A DNA stretch of 64,000 bases from CAVXNB01 sp963763085 (GCA_963763085.1 CAVXNB010000003.1:310001-374000); one strand, 5' to 3'. Shown: positions 1 to 8,093, numbered from the stretch's first letter. The notes: generated by a model from the sequence alone, not told the origin. Numbers and translations: made by a program.

Positions 1-659
1 CCCAGCGGACCAACCGGAGGCTCGGGACGCCGAAGCCCCGCATGCTCGAGCACCGCCCGTGCCTCGGCACGATGCTCTGCTGAGCCCGCGAGGAGATCGG
101 CCAACTCCGCCGCGTCATCATCGAGCAGTGCCATGGCTTGGATCCAGGCCCCGGACCGGTCCCGCCGTTGCGACATCCCGACGACCTTCCGCCCCGCTAC
201 CGTGACCTCGCCCGCGCCGAGGCCCGCATAGCACAGGACCTTCGACCACGGCATGCCCCGCACCGGCGCACGGCACACCGCGACCCGGGCATCCTCGGCC
301 GATGTGCCGAGCACCTTGGCGATCGCCCGTGCGAAGGCATCGCCGAGCCAGAGGAAGGACTTTGCGACATCCGGCTCCGCCAGCACGTCACCCGTCGGAA
401 GGAAGACGTCCACCCACACCTGCCGGCCGGGGGCCACGAGCACCGCTCCCCCACCGCTGCGGCGGCGCACCAGCCCGAGGCCGGCGGCATCGAGCCGGTC
501 GAGATCGAAATCGGCCGCCGGCTGTGCGCTCCCGATCACGACGGCCCGGTCGGCAGGCAGGCACACGCAGGCGAGCCGGCTACCGAGCGGATCCGGCCGC
601 TCGCCGTGCAGGACCGCGGTCGGAGCCTGACGCTCGAGCACGCGCCAACCGCGGTGCAC
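1..659 (-). CDS. Lipoate/biotin protein ligase family protein (3' end beyond window)
   Basis: The product resembles the lipoate-protein ligase A/biotin ligase fold, which attaches lipoate or a related acyl group to a target lysine. Visible motifs are the nucleotide-binding RRRSGGGAVLV segment (about residues 60-70), a W-V-D-V-F-L-P strand, and the conserved lysine region GRKVVGMSQRR further on. The N-terminal segment before the RRSGGG motif is short compared with classical LplA. The GTG at 659 is chosen because it lies 24 bases after the HNH stop; in-frame CTG lies upstream, so the start is not certain. The frame stays open to base 1, so the C-terminus is missing. It is the last visible gene of the minus-strand run that begins at the SOS boxes. 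Substrate is not decided by sequence. Confidence 0.75.
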   Translation of the reverse strand, partial: MHRGWRVLERQAPTAVLHGERPDPLGSRLACVCLPADRAVVIGSAQPAADFDLDRLDAAGLGLVRRRSGGGAVLVAPGRQVWVDVFLPTGDVLAEPDVAKSFLWLGDAFARAIAKVLGTSAEDARVAVCRAPVRGMPWSKVLCYAGLGAGEVTVAGRKVVGMSQRRDRSGAWIQAMALLDDDAAELADLLAGSAEHRAEARAVLEHAGLRRPEPPVGPL

Positions 660-682
660 GGAAGTGGAAATCGCGCGGGAAC

Positions 683-1201
683 TCAGAGGCCGACAGCGCG
701 CCCGAGGACAGGACCCACGTACGGAGCCCATTCGTCGCGAACCTCGCCGCTCGCGGCCAGCAACCAGAGGCGGGAGCGGGGTGCACGCGGAGTCCTCACC
801 AGTCGGAAGCCGACCTCGTCGAGCAGGCTGTCCTCCTTGCGGGTGTTGCAACGGCGACAACAAGCCACGACGTTGTCCCAGCTGTGCGTCCCGCCCCGGC
901 TCCGCGGAACGACGTGATCGATGTTCTCGGCCTGGGCGCCGCAGTACTGGCAGCGATGGCCATCACGGGCGAAGACCGATCGCCGGGTCACGGCGACGCG
1001 AGCCTGATGGGGGACGCGGACGTAATTGACCAACCGGACGATCGATGGTTCGGGAAACCTTGCTCTGGCGGAGTGAAGATCGTGACCCGTCCCGTGGACG
1101 AGCACCGCCTTGTCAGCAAGGACGAGCACAAGAGCACGCCGCGAGGCGACAACCGACAGCGGCTCGAAGGAAGCGTTCAGCACGAGCGCGCGGCCGATCA
1201 T
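683..1201 (-). CDS. HNH endonuclease family protein
   Basis: A 172-aa protein with a C-terminal HNH nuclease fold. Residues around 80-125 carry the zinc-knuckle pair CQYCG, then IDHVVPRSRGG with the catalytic His, then CCRRCNTRK. The N-terminal part begins MIGRALVLNASFEPL, the typical opening of a widespread actinobacterial HNH family whose cellular role is not established. It sits between a small conserved protein and the lipoate ligase on the same strand. No phage or intron context is visible, so a homing role is not supported. The ATG start is clear. Confidence 0.88.
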   Translation of the reverse strand: MIGRALVLNASFEPLSVVASRRALVLVLADKAVLVHGTGHDLHSARARFPEPSIVRLVNYVRVPHQARVAVTRRSVFARDGHRCQYCGAQAENIDHVVPRSRGGTHSWDNVVACCRRCNTRKEDSLLDEVGFRLVRTPRAPRSRLWLLAASGEVRDEWAPYVGPVLGRAVGL

Positions 1202-1246
1202 TTCAGCCTTCTTGTCGTCCCGGGCGAGACATCACGCCGGAGGTTA

Positions 1247-1522
1247 CTACCGCCACACAGCCCGACGACGCGTCGGGCGACGCGACGCCCTGCACCAGTC
1301 CAGCCAGGTGACCACGTCTTCCGGCGAGGGACGCAAACCGGCATCTCCGTACGCCGTCTCCATCCGGAAGGCCAACCAACCAGCCGACGGAAGCGGGAGA
1401 GGCGGCCAGCGACACCACCAGCCCCGCGGAACCAGCCCGGCCGACTCGACCACGGCGGTGCGCCAGAGCGAGGGACGCCGAATCACGGCGGCGGCGGCCT
1501 CGATCCACCAGGCACGGCTCAT
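1247..1522 (-). CDS. Small conserved actinobacterial protein, unknown function
   Basis: A 91-aa basic, Trp-rich protein starting MSRAWWIEAAAAVIRR. The central segment APRGWW-like (VPRGWWCRWPPLPLP) followed by a FRMETAYGD stretch and DVVTWLDWCR near the C-terminus is a pattern I recall from small conserved actinobacterial proteins of unknown function. The start ATG overlaps the stop of the upstream ROK kinase as ATGA (1519-1522), which supports this start over earlier in-frame ones and implies translational coupling. No signal peptide, membrane segment or catalytic motif is evident. Function unknown. Confidence 0.7.
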   Translation of the reverse strand: MSRAWWIEAAAAVIRRPSLWRTAVVESAGLVPRGWWCRWPPLPLPSAGWLAFRMETAYGDAGLRPSPEDVVTWLDWCRASRRPTRRRAVWR

Positions 1523-2463
1523 GAGCGCTGCTCGCCGACAGCGACAAGGCGGCCGACGCCCCGCCATCCCACGGCCGCAGCCCCAACGAGCGGGCCCGAG
1601 GCTCCGAGCCCGACGGGCTTAACTACGCAACCCCGAGCATGTTCGATTCGGGCCCGGGCATCGACTTCCTGCTGAGCTGCCGCGAAGAACGCCGGCCCGA
1701 AGCCGAGCGCCACCGAGCCGCCGACGAGGGCCAAACGCAGATCGAGTAGCGCCGCGACCGAAGCAACGGCCCGGCCGACGAGCACACCGGTTCGCTGAAC
1801 GATCTCGAGCGGTGCATCGGCAGTCGGGCGCCCGGTTATTTCTTCGATGGCTGTGCCGGAAGCCTCCGCCTCGAGGCATCCCCAGGAGCCGCAGGAACAG
1901 GTCCTCCCCGCAGGCTCGACGACGATGTGACCGATATGGCCGGCGTTCCCGCTCCGGCCGTCCAGCAGGCGCCCGTCGAGCACGATTCCACCGCCGATCC
2001 CCGTGGACACGACCATGGCCAGGAAGTTCTCAACCCCCTGGGCGGCTCCGGCCCATGCCTCCCCGAGAGCCAGGGCTTTGGCGTCGTTGTCGATGAAGAC
2101 GGGTGTGGCAGCGAGCGTTGGCAGTGCCTCGAGTCGGGCCCGGAGAGGAAAGCAGCGCCACGCAGGGATGTTCAGCGGCGAGATCGACAGCCCGTGGTGT
2201 TCCATCGGGCCCCCGCTGCCGACGCCGCAGGCAGCCACGACAAGCCCACGCGTCTCCGCTTGGTTGCTGCAAAGCCTGACGAGTTCGGCCACCTCCTGGA
2301 ACAAGCGGTCGGCGTCGCCGTCCTTCGGGGTGGCGACCTGGTGGCCGGCCAGGATCACACCGTGGCTGTCGACCAGGCCTGCAGCCAGCTTGGTGCCGCC
2401 GATGTCGATCGCTAGGCAGACCGATGCATCGTCCGGACGCGATGACGCGTCAACGGCACTCAA
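1519..2463 (-). CDS. ROK family glucokinase/sugar kinase
   Basis: A 314-aa ROK kinase, expected to phosphorylate glucose or a related hexose with ATP. The phosphate-binding motif AIDIGGTKLAAG is at about residues 18-29, the catalytic Asp lies in FIDNDAKALALGE, and the ROK zinc signature CSCGSWGCLEAEASG follows a GHIGHI segment. The length fits the family. The start codon appears to be TTG at 2463, 16 bases after the DUF3040 stop; no better in-frame start precedes the nucleotide-binding motif. The end is coupled to the next small gene by a 4-nt overlap. Glucose specificity is likely but some ROK members use other sugars. Confidence 0.88.
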   Translation of the reverse strand: MSAVDASSRPDDASVCLAIDIGGTKLAAGLVDSHGVILAGHQVATPKDGDADRLFQEVAELVRLCSNQAETRGLVVAACGVGSGGPMEHHGLSISPLNIPAWRCFPLRARLEALPTLAATPVFIDNDAKALALGEAWAGAAQGVENFLAMVVSTGIGGGIVLDGRLLDGRSGNAGHIGHIVVEPAGRTCSCGSWGCLEAEASGTAIEEITGRPTADAPLEIVQRTGVLVGRAVASVAALLDLRLALVGGSVALGFGPAFFAAAQQEVDARARIEHARGCVVKPVGLGASGPLVGAAAVGWRGVGRLVAVGEQRS

Positions 2464-2479
2464 TGACGGGCTGCGAGCG

Positions 2480-2854
2480 TCAGCTGCGGTTGCCGAAGCG
2501 CGATCGCAGGCGGCGCCGCATCTCCGACCATTCCTCGCCCACTCCGTGGCCGCGGATCGAACCGCCCATACCGCCGAACCGGGGCGAGCCCGACTGCCCG
2601 GCGTGGTGGACGAAGGCCAGCGCGGCGCCGAGCATGATCAGAAAGCCGAGGCTCCCGAGAAGTACCGACGAGCGGAAGGACACGAGAAGCAGGATGAAGC
2701 CGACGATGAAGACCAGGATGGACCCTCGACCGGACCGATTGTGCTGGTGACGCGGGGTAGTCGTGCTGACGCGGTCAGCAAAAGCCCGATCATGCTCATA
2801 GAGCTTCTGTTCCATCTCTTGGAGGATTCTCTGTTCCTCCTCGGAAAGCGGCAT
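2480..2854 (-). CDS. DUF3040 family membrane protein
   Basis: A 124-aa protein starting MPLSEEEQRILQEMEQ, the hallmark of the actinobacterial DUF3040 family. After an acidic helix of about 40 residues come two adjacent hydrophobic segments (about residues 45-62 and 65-84), then a basic tail rich in Gly and Arg. The family is found as small membrane proteins of unknown function. The ATG at 2854 is preferred because a purine-rich Shine-Dalgarno (gagaggggg) lies just upstream; an in-frame GTG at 2860 is possible. A 164-base gap separates it from dinB, so it may have its own promoter. Confidence 0.85.
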   Translation of the reverse strand: MPLSEEEQRILQEMEQKLYEHDRAFADRVSTTTPRHQHNRSGRGSILVFIVGFILLLVSFRSSVLLGSLGFLIMLGAALAFVHHAGQSGSPRFGGMGGSIRGHGVGEEWSEMRRRLRSRFGNRS

Positions 2855-3018
2855 GGTCACCCCCTCTCCGACAGCGAACCGTGCTGCACAAAGTCAATCA
2901 TCCCACACCGGCAACTGCCCAACAACGGCGCCGACGCGTACTTCCGGCTGGTCACGTCACTCCGATCTTTCGAACACTAATGCTCCGATTTGATTCCCAT
3001 CCCGCTCACTGGTCCCGC

Positions 3019-4299
3019 TCATTCCGACGGCCCCCACGGGGCTTCCCCGACTTGTTTTACCCGAAGGCCCGAAGCGCCGACCAGCGCTGCGGGCCCGACC
3101 GAGGCCGTACCGTACCGCTCGCGTATGGCGTCGACTGCAGTGTCGACATCAGAGCGACCCGATGCCGCTGCACTCGCTCCGCCTTCAGCGAGCGAGTCGA
3201 GGTCCAGGAGGGTCAGCTGCTCCCTGGCACCATCGGCGGAAGCTTCGAGAGAGGACGCGCTGACACCCAGCAGACGAACGCCCTGGTGGACTTCGACGCC
3301 CGAGAGCAAAGCTGCGGAGATCTTTACGAGCTCCGCTGACGAGGCGATCGGCCGGCGGAGCGAGTGCGACCGCGTGATCGTCGTGAAGTCGCCGTATCGG
3401 ACCTTGACGGTCACCGTCCGGGCAGCGAAACCCGAGGCTCGTAGCCGGGTGCTGACCGAGTCGGCCATACGGACGGCTTCGAGCCTGAGCTTTTCCGGAT
3501 CGTGCATGTCGACTGCAAATGTCTCCTCGTGGCCGACCGACTTGAGCGGTCGGTCCGCGACCACCGGCCGATCGTCACGGCCCCAGGCGAGCTCGTGCAG
3601 CTGCGTCCCTGCCGCCCTGCCGACCAGCCGCCCGAGGTGCGCCGCGTCGATCGTGGCCAGGTCGCCGATGGTCGAGATCCCGTAGCGAGCGAGCCGCTCG
3701 GCCGTGCGCGGTCCGACTCCCCAGAGGTCTGAGACCGGCCGGGGGTGGAGGAAGTCCAGCTCGTCTTCGGGACGGACCACGAAGACCCCGCTGCCCGTGA
3801 TCGGGCCGTTGGGCGATATCGCCGGCTTGGCCGCTCGAGAGGCCAGCTTGGCGAGAAGCTTGCAGCGGGCGATCCCGACCGAGCAGAGCATTTGGAGGTC
3901 TTCCAGGACGCGGGCACGAATCGCGTGCGCGATCGCCGTGCTCGAGCCGAACAGACGGTGGCAACCCGAGACGTCGAGAAACGCCTCATCGAGGGCAATC
4001 GGCTCGACGAGAGGCGTGAAACCTTCGAATATCTCGTGCAGCTGCCGGCTCACCTCGCCGTACCGGTCATGCCTGCCCGGCAGCACGACAGCTCCGGGGC
4101 ATCGACGCCGCGCCTCGACCATCGACATGGCGGACCGGACACCGGAGGCTCTTGCCTCGTAGGAGCACGACGCGACGACGCCGCGCGATCCGGTCCCACC
4201 CACGATCACCGCCAGCCCGCTGAGGCTCGGATCATCGAGTACCTCGACGGCGGCGAAGAAAGCGTCCATGTCGACGTGCAACACGTCAAGGCCCGGCAT
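3019..4299 (-). CDS. dinB: DNA polymerase IV (Y-family translesion polymerase)
   Basis: A 426-aa Y-family polymerase that copies past damaged DNA. The palm motif VDMDAFFAAVE (residues 9-19) supplies the first metal-binding aspartates, and ALDEAFLDVSG (about 102-112) supplies the catalytic Asp-Glu pair. A helix-hairpin-helix region (LWGVGPRTAERL) and a little-finger domain follow. The extreme C-terminus lacks a clear beta-clamp motif. The start ATG shares a base with the stop of the PIG-L gene (TGATG); GTG at 4302 is also in frame. It lies third downstream of the LysM gene behind a LexA site, so SOS induction is likely. Confidence 0.95.
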   Translation of the reverse strand: MPGLDVLHVDMDAFFAAVEVLDDPSLSGLAVIVGGTGSRGVVASCSYEARASGVRSAMSMVEARRRCPGAVVLPGRHDRYGEVSRQLHEIFEGFTPLVEPIALDEAFLDVSGCHRLFGSSTAIAHAIRARVLEDLQMLCSVGIARCKLLAKLASRAAKPAISPNGPITGSGVFVVRPEDELDFLHPRPVSDLWGVGPRTAERLARYGISTIGDLATIDAAHLGRLVGRAAGTQLHELAWGRDDRPVVADRPLKSVGHEETFAVDMHDPEKLRLEAVRMADSVSTRLRASGFAARTVTVKVRYGDFTTITRSHSLRRPIASSAELVKISAALLSGVEVHQGVRLLGVSASSLEASADGAREQLTLLDLDSLAEGGASAAASGRSDVDTAVDAIRERYGTASVGPAALVGASGLRVKQVGEAPWGPSE

Positions 4300-5012
4300 C
4301 ACGGCGCCAACCAGATCCGTCGGAACGGCTCAGCGAAGCCGACGCCGACTTCCCGGCCGGCGTGCTCGGCCCCGTCGCGAAGCGCGCTCGCGATCCAGTC
4401 GGCTGCATCCGCCAGCTGTGAGCCGTGACAGGACACCGCCTCGATCTTCTGGTCGATGGTCGAGCTGACATCGACCCAGACGTTCGGCTGCAAGGACCCC
4501 GACAGGTAGGCCGCTGTGACTTTGTGAGCCGCGCCCGCGTCCCTGAAGTACAGCGGAGACGCCGCGGCCGGCGCCGCCGCATCGAGTGCTGCCCATCCGA
4601 CGACCCGATGGTCCCGGTGGTTGTAATGGTGATCGCCGAAGAACACCGAAGTCGGGTCGGGGCTGATGATCGCGACAGGTTGGAGCTCACGGATGATCTG
4701 CACCAGCTCACGGCGAAGCGCGGTGTCGTTCTCGAGATCACCGTCGGGATGGCCGAGAAAGTGGAGGCCGCTGACTCCGAGAACCTTGGCGGAGCGTTCC
4801 GCCTCGGCGACGCGCGCCGCCGCCAGGGCGTCAGGATTCGTCTCCGGATCCATCGTGCCCTTGTCGCCCGACGTGCAGATGACCACGTCGACCTCGCTCC
4901 CCGCGGCCGCCCACCGGGCGATGGTGCCACCACAGGAGATGTCGGGGTCGTCGGGGTGAGCAAAGATCGCAAGCGCCTTCGGCGGGACCTCGTCGAGCAC
5001 GGCCTCGTTCAT
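4299..5012 (-). CDS. PIG-L/LmbE family deacetylase
   Basis: A 237-aa zinc-dependent N-deacetylase of the PIG-L family, which usually removes acetyl groups from GlcNAc-containing compounds. The zinc and catalytic motif AHPDDPDISCGGT is at about residues 18-30, and a later histidine motif HHYNHRDHR is near residue 130. Mycothiol enzymes MshB and Mca belong to the same family, but the diagnostic AHPDDE form is DPD here, so no mycothiol role is claimed. It overlaps nrdR by ATGA and dinB by one base, placing it inside a tight operon. Its place next to dinB under a probable SOS promoter is unusual. Confidence 0.87.
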   Translation of the reverse strand: MNEAVLDEVPPKALAIFAHPDDPDISCGGTIARWAAAGSEVDVVICTSGDKGTMDPETNPDALAAARVAEAERSAKVLGVSGLHFLGHPDGDLENDTALRRELVQIIRELQPVAIISPDPTSVFFGDHHYNHRDHRVVGWAALDAAAPAAASPLYFRDAGAAHKVTAAYLSGSLQPNVWVDVSSTIDQKIEAVSCHGSQLADAADWIASALRDGAEHAGREVGVGFAEPFRRIWLAP

Positions 5013-5536
5013 GGGTCGGTACGGTCACCCGGTCGGCGCGCGACCCGCGACGCCGGCTTGGCCGCGAGCTGGTCCGAGTCCCGAGCCACGTCCTTGTTCA
5101 GCAGTCCGAGCTCGCGGGCGAAATCGTCGACCTGCTCAAAACCCTTGTAGACACTTGCGAAACGGACCGCCGCGACATCGTCGAGCTCTCTCAGGGCTTC
5201 CAGGACCGCGAGCCCGATCTGTTCGCTTGCCGCTTCCGGACCGAGCGTCCACGCCGTCTGCTCCACGGCTGCGGCCAACGCCTCCAGCTGCTCAGGCTCG
5301 ACGGGTCGGTTCTTGCACGCCGCGCGGGCACCGGCGATGACCTTTTGCCGGTCGAAGGGTTCCCGCTGGCCCGACCGCTTGACAACCGAGAGCACTGCCT
5401 GGTTGACGCGCTCTACGGTCGTGAACCGCCGTGTGCACGACAGGCACTCGCGGCGGCGCCGGATTGCCTCAGCCTGCTCCACCTCTCGAGAGTCCACGAC
5501 CCTGTCCTCGGTCGCCCCACACCACGGGCAGCGCAC
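5009..5536 (-). CDS. nrdR: Transcriptional repressor NrdR
   Basis: A 175-aa repressor of ribonucleotide reductase genes. The N-terminal zinc ribbon is complete (MRCPWCG and CLSCTRRFTT), followed by an ATP-cone domain (about residues 46-136) that senses ATP and dATP. The zinc ribbon binds NrdR boxes upstream of nrd genes; no nrd gene lies in this window. The C-terminal tail after residue 140 is Arg-rich and longer than usual. GTG at 5536 starts the canonical MRCP sequence. The gene lies 57 bases after the LysM gene and overlaps the PIG-L start by four bases. Confidence 0.95.
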   Translation of the reverse strand: MRCPWCGATEDRVVDSREVEQAEAIRRRRECLSCTRRFTTVERVNQAVLSVVKRSGQREPFDRQKVIAGARAACKNRPVEPEQLEALAAAVEQTAWTLGPEAASEQIGLAVLEALRELDDVAAVRFASVYKGFEQVDDFARELGLLNKDVARDSDQLAAKPASRVARRPGDRTDP

Positions 5537-5593
5537 GAGTCGACCGTAGCGCCGACGCGAGGCTCATCCGTGCGCATCACGCTCAGGTCCGCC

Positions 5594-6250
5594 TCAGGGC
5601 AGCTTGAGCTGGTCGCCCGACATGAGTTCGGCGCCATGCAGCTGCTGTTGAAGCTTCGCGACGAGCGGCCGCGGATCCGCGCCGGGCTGGAGCTTCGAGG
5701 CGATCGACCACAGCGTGTCGCCCGGCCGCGCGCGATACAGGTAGCCGCCCGGAACCTTCACCGCTCCCGGGATCACCGTTAACGACGGGCGGTTCAGGCT
5801 CGACAGGGCTCCGGCGCCGAGCCAGACGCCGGACAGGACCGCAAGGGTGGCGGCGCCGGGGAGGAGGCGCCGCAACCCTCGCGACCGGGGGGCGACTCGG
5901 GGAGACCTGACGAAGGTCGCACGATCATTGGGTGCCGTGACTGAGTCTCCAAGGGGCACGATCCCAGCGACCGGTAGCCTCGCGTCGACCGCCGGCGGAA
6001 ATGGCACGAGCTCCTCAGCGAGCACGTTCCATGTGACCCGGTCTCGCCGTGCCGGTTCGCTGCTGCGGCGCTGCGGCACCCGCCTGGCTCTATTGACGCC
6101 ACCGCCGGCGAGTGGCGTTCCCTCGGCCACCCGATACGTCTCTGCCAATACTCCCACTACCCCTCCTCGAGCCTCTCGAGGAGCCGACTGCGGTCCAGTC
6201 GACCCTTCCCACCCGGCTGCTCCGGCCGGCGCACGTATGTTCGACACCAT
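5594..6250 (-). CDS. LysM-domain membrane protein, probable SOS cell-division inhibitor type
   Basis: A 218-aa protein with a long Arg/Pro-rich N-terminus, one membrane segment (about residues 130-152) and a C-terminal LysM domain with the typical YRARPGDTLWSIAS opening. LysM binds peptidoglycan, so the C-terminus should face the wall. The gene is divergent from lexA and its ATG lies 11 bases from a perfect SOS box. This arrangement matches SOS-induced division suppressors next to lexA in Gram-positives (YneA, DivS, ChiZ/Rv2719c); the functional match is inference. The N-terminal start is uncertain, because later GTG codons also exist. Confidence 0.75.
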   Translation of the reverse strand: MVSNIRAPAGAAGWEGSTGPQSAPREARGGVVGVLAETYRVAEGTPLAGGGVNRARRVPQRRSSEPARRDRVTWNVLAEELVPFPPAVDARLPVAGIVPLGDSVTAPNDRATFVRSPRVAPRSRGLRRLLPGAATLAVLSGVWLGAGALSSLNRPSLTVIPGAVKVPGGYLYRARPGDTLWSIASKLQPGADPRPLVAKLQQQLHGAELMSGDQLKLP

Positions 6251-6260
6251 GATCAGACCA

Positions 6261-6319
6261 CGAACGCCTGTTCGTTGTCAACTGGGCAGGCGAACACCTG
6301 TTTTACGAACGGGTGTTTG
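6261..6319. promoter_or_regulatory. Three LexA (SOS) boxes between LysM gene and lexA
   Basis: Three copies of the actinobacterial/Bacillus-type operator lie in the lexA-LysM divergent region. Box 1 at 6261-6274 is perfect (CGAAC-gcct-GTTCG). Box 2 at 6291-6304 is CGAAC-acct-GTTTT. Box 3 at 6306-6319 is CGAAC-gggt-GTTTG. Boxes 2 and 3 start 15 bases apart and box 1 is 30 bases from box 2. Box 1 is closest to the LysM start; boxes 2 and 3 lie 73-101 bases before the lexA ATG. LexA autorepression and control of the LysM operon follow from this. Confidence 0.88.
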
Positions 6320-6391
6320 CATTCGCCGGTCGACCGGCTTAGCCTGGCCAGGGTGGAGGCCCGAACGGCGGTCCTGACGGGAGGAGCACGA

Positions 6392-7024
6392 ATGTCCGAT
6401 TCGACCTTGGCGGGAAAGCGGCGCAGGATCCTCGAGTTCATCGCGGAGCACATTCGCGACCGGGGCTACCCTCCGTCCGTGCGCGAGATCGGCGAGGCCG
6501 TCGGCCTCACCTCGCCGTCGACGGTGCACACCCACCTTCAGGTGCTCCAGCGCGATGGTTATCTGCAGCGGGACCCGACCAAGCCGAGGGCCATCATCGT
6601 CCGCTGGGAGCCGTCATCGGGTGCGGCGATCCGGGTGCGCCCCGTGGCGCACGTGCCGCTGATCGGACATGTCGCCGCCGGCACCGGAGTCCTGGCGGAG
6701 GAATCGGTCGAGGAGCTTCTCCCGATTCCACAGGACTTCACCGGCTCGGGAGACCTCTTCATGTTGAAGGTCCGCGGTGATTCGATGATCAACGCCGGCA
6801 TCCTCGACGGCGACTACGTCGTGGTGCGTCGCCAGCCCGAAGCCGAATCCGGGGACATCGTCGTGGCCGGCATCGGAGAGGACGAAGCAACCGTGAAGAC
6901 CTTCCGCAAAAGACGGGGGCGGATCGTCCTCGTCCCGGCCAACCCGGACTTCTCCGAGATGGAGCTGACAGCAGACCAGGTCGTGATCTACGGCAAGGTG
7001 GTCACAGTGCTCCGCCGCCTCTGA
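6392..7024 (+). CDS. lexA: LexA repressor
   Basis: A 210-aa SOS repressor and autoprotease. The winged-helix DNA-binding domain is residues 1-70 (SVREIGEAVGLTSPSTVHTHL). The cleavage site Ala96-Gly97 lies in HVAAGTG, and the serine-lysine dyad is Ser131 (RGDSM) and Lys169 (ATVKTF). The ATG at 6392 is preceded by the Shine-Dalgarno ggaggag and gives the normal N-terminus; an in-frame ATG at 6275 would run through the operators. Its 3' end overlaps the convergent dapE gene by 23 bases. Confidence 0.97.
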   Translation: MSDSTLAGKRRRILEFIAEHIRDRGYPPSVREIGEAVGLTSPSTVHTHLQVLQRDGYLQRDPTKPRAIIVRWEPSSGAAIRVRPVAHVPLIGHVAAGTGVLAEESVEELLPIPQDFTGSGDLFMLKVRGDSMINAGILDGDYVVVRRQPEAESGDIVVAGIGEDEATVKTFRKRRGRIVLVPANPDFSEMELTADQVVIYGKVVTVLRRL

Positions 7025-8093
7025 GCAGCAGGTCCTCGAGGGTGGTCCGGACGAGTTGGAGCTCGTCGCTGCCAACCCACTCACCGGCGGTGTGAGCGAG
7101 CAGAGGATCGCCCGGGCCGTAGTTCACGGCGGGCACACCACGGGCTGTGAAGAAGCTCACGTCGGTCCATCCGAGCTTCGCCCGCGGACTCTTCCCACTG
7201 GCCTCGATGAGCGTCGCGAGCAGAGGATGGCCGAGGTTGGGCGCCGCCGGAAGCGAGAAGTCTTCCAGCTCGATGTGATCGCCCAGCCGGCGGTCGATTG
7301 CCGGGGCGAGTAGATCGCAGAGCGCCCCGAAAGCCTGCTCGGGCGTCCGATCAGGCGCAAAACGATGATTCAGCACCAGCCGCACCTCGTCCGGCACGAC
7401 GTTGCCCGCCACGCCTCCGTCCACCCGAACGGCTTGCAGCGCCTCGCGGTACTCGCAGCCGTCGAGGATCGGACGCCGCTCAACGAACTCGTCGACGCGA
7501 TCGAGCAGCGGGGCCAGGCGGTGAATGGCGTTCAAACCCATCCACGGTCTGGCCGTGTGAGCCCGCTCACCACCGAGCGACACGACGACACGCAGCACGC
7601 CTTGGCACCCCGCCTCCACTACCGCCGAGGTGGGCTCGGCTAGCACTGCCGCGTCCGCCGCAAGCAGCTCAGGGCTGGCCGCCTCGACTGCGATCAGGCC
7701 GGAGAAGCGCTGCTCCACCTCCTCGCACGCGTACCAGACGTAAGTCACGTCGACCGACGGCGAGACGACGCTCTTGGCAAGCTCGAGCATCACGGCGACG
7801 CCGCCCTTCATGTCCGCCGCCCCGAGCCCCGAGCACCGGTCGCCTTCGATGACGGCCCTGTCGTTCCCGTTGGGAGGCACAGTGTCGAGATGGCCGGCGA
7901 CGAGGAGCCGGAGGGGGCGGCCGAGTGAGGTTCGCGCGAGTACGTTTTGCTCGATCCGCCGGACTTCGAGGTGATCTGACCCACGCAGCGCGTCCGCCAC
8001 GAAGGTCGAGGCCCTGCCTTCGTCATGGCTGACCGACGGGATGTCGACGAGCTCCGCCGTCAGCGCGAGCAGGCCGGCCCCCGGCGAGCTCAC
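7002..8093 (-). CDS. dapE: Succinyl-diaminopimelate desuccinylase
   Basis: A 363-aa M20 zinc peptidase-fold enzyme that removes succinate from N-succinyl-LL-diaminopimelate. The metal motif GHLDTVPP is near residue 70, GLGAADMKGG supplies the bridging Asp, and ACEEVEQR supplies the catalytic Glu pair. The GTG start at 8093 overlaps the dapD stop as GTGA, so longer in-frame starts inside dapD are rejected. It is the last gene of the dap operon and converges on lexA with a 23-base antisense overlap. Assignment to DapE over other M20 enzymes rests on its place directly after dapC and dapD. Confidence 0.93.
   Translation of the reverse strand: MSSPGAGLLALTAELVDIPSVSHDEGRASTFVADALRGSDHLEVRRIEQNVLARTSLGRPLRLLVAGHLDTVPPNGNDRAVIEGDRCSGLGAADMKGGVAVMLELAKSVVSPSVDVTYVWYACEEVEQRFSGLIAVEAASPELLAADAAVLAEPTSAVVEAGCQGVLRVVVSLGGERAHTARPWMGLNAIHRLAPLLDRVDEFVERRPILDGCEYREALQAVRVDGGVAGNVVPDEVRLVLNHRFAPDRTPEQAFGALCDLLAPAIDRRLGDHIELEDFSLPAAPNLGHPLLATLIEASGKSPRAKLGWTDVSFFTARGVPAVNYGPGDPLLAHTAGEWVGSDELQLVRTTLEDLLLRGGGAL

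Noticed and set aside
302..1675. A 457-codon plus-strand frame over the HNH and lipoate ligase genes
   Set aside because: Pro/Arg-rich without motifs, while the minus strand shows intact HNH and ligase signatures.
4299..5012. Calling the PIG-L protein MshB or Mca of mycothiol metabolism
   Set aside because: The motif is AHPDDPD rather than AHPDDE and no other mycothiol gene is in the window.
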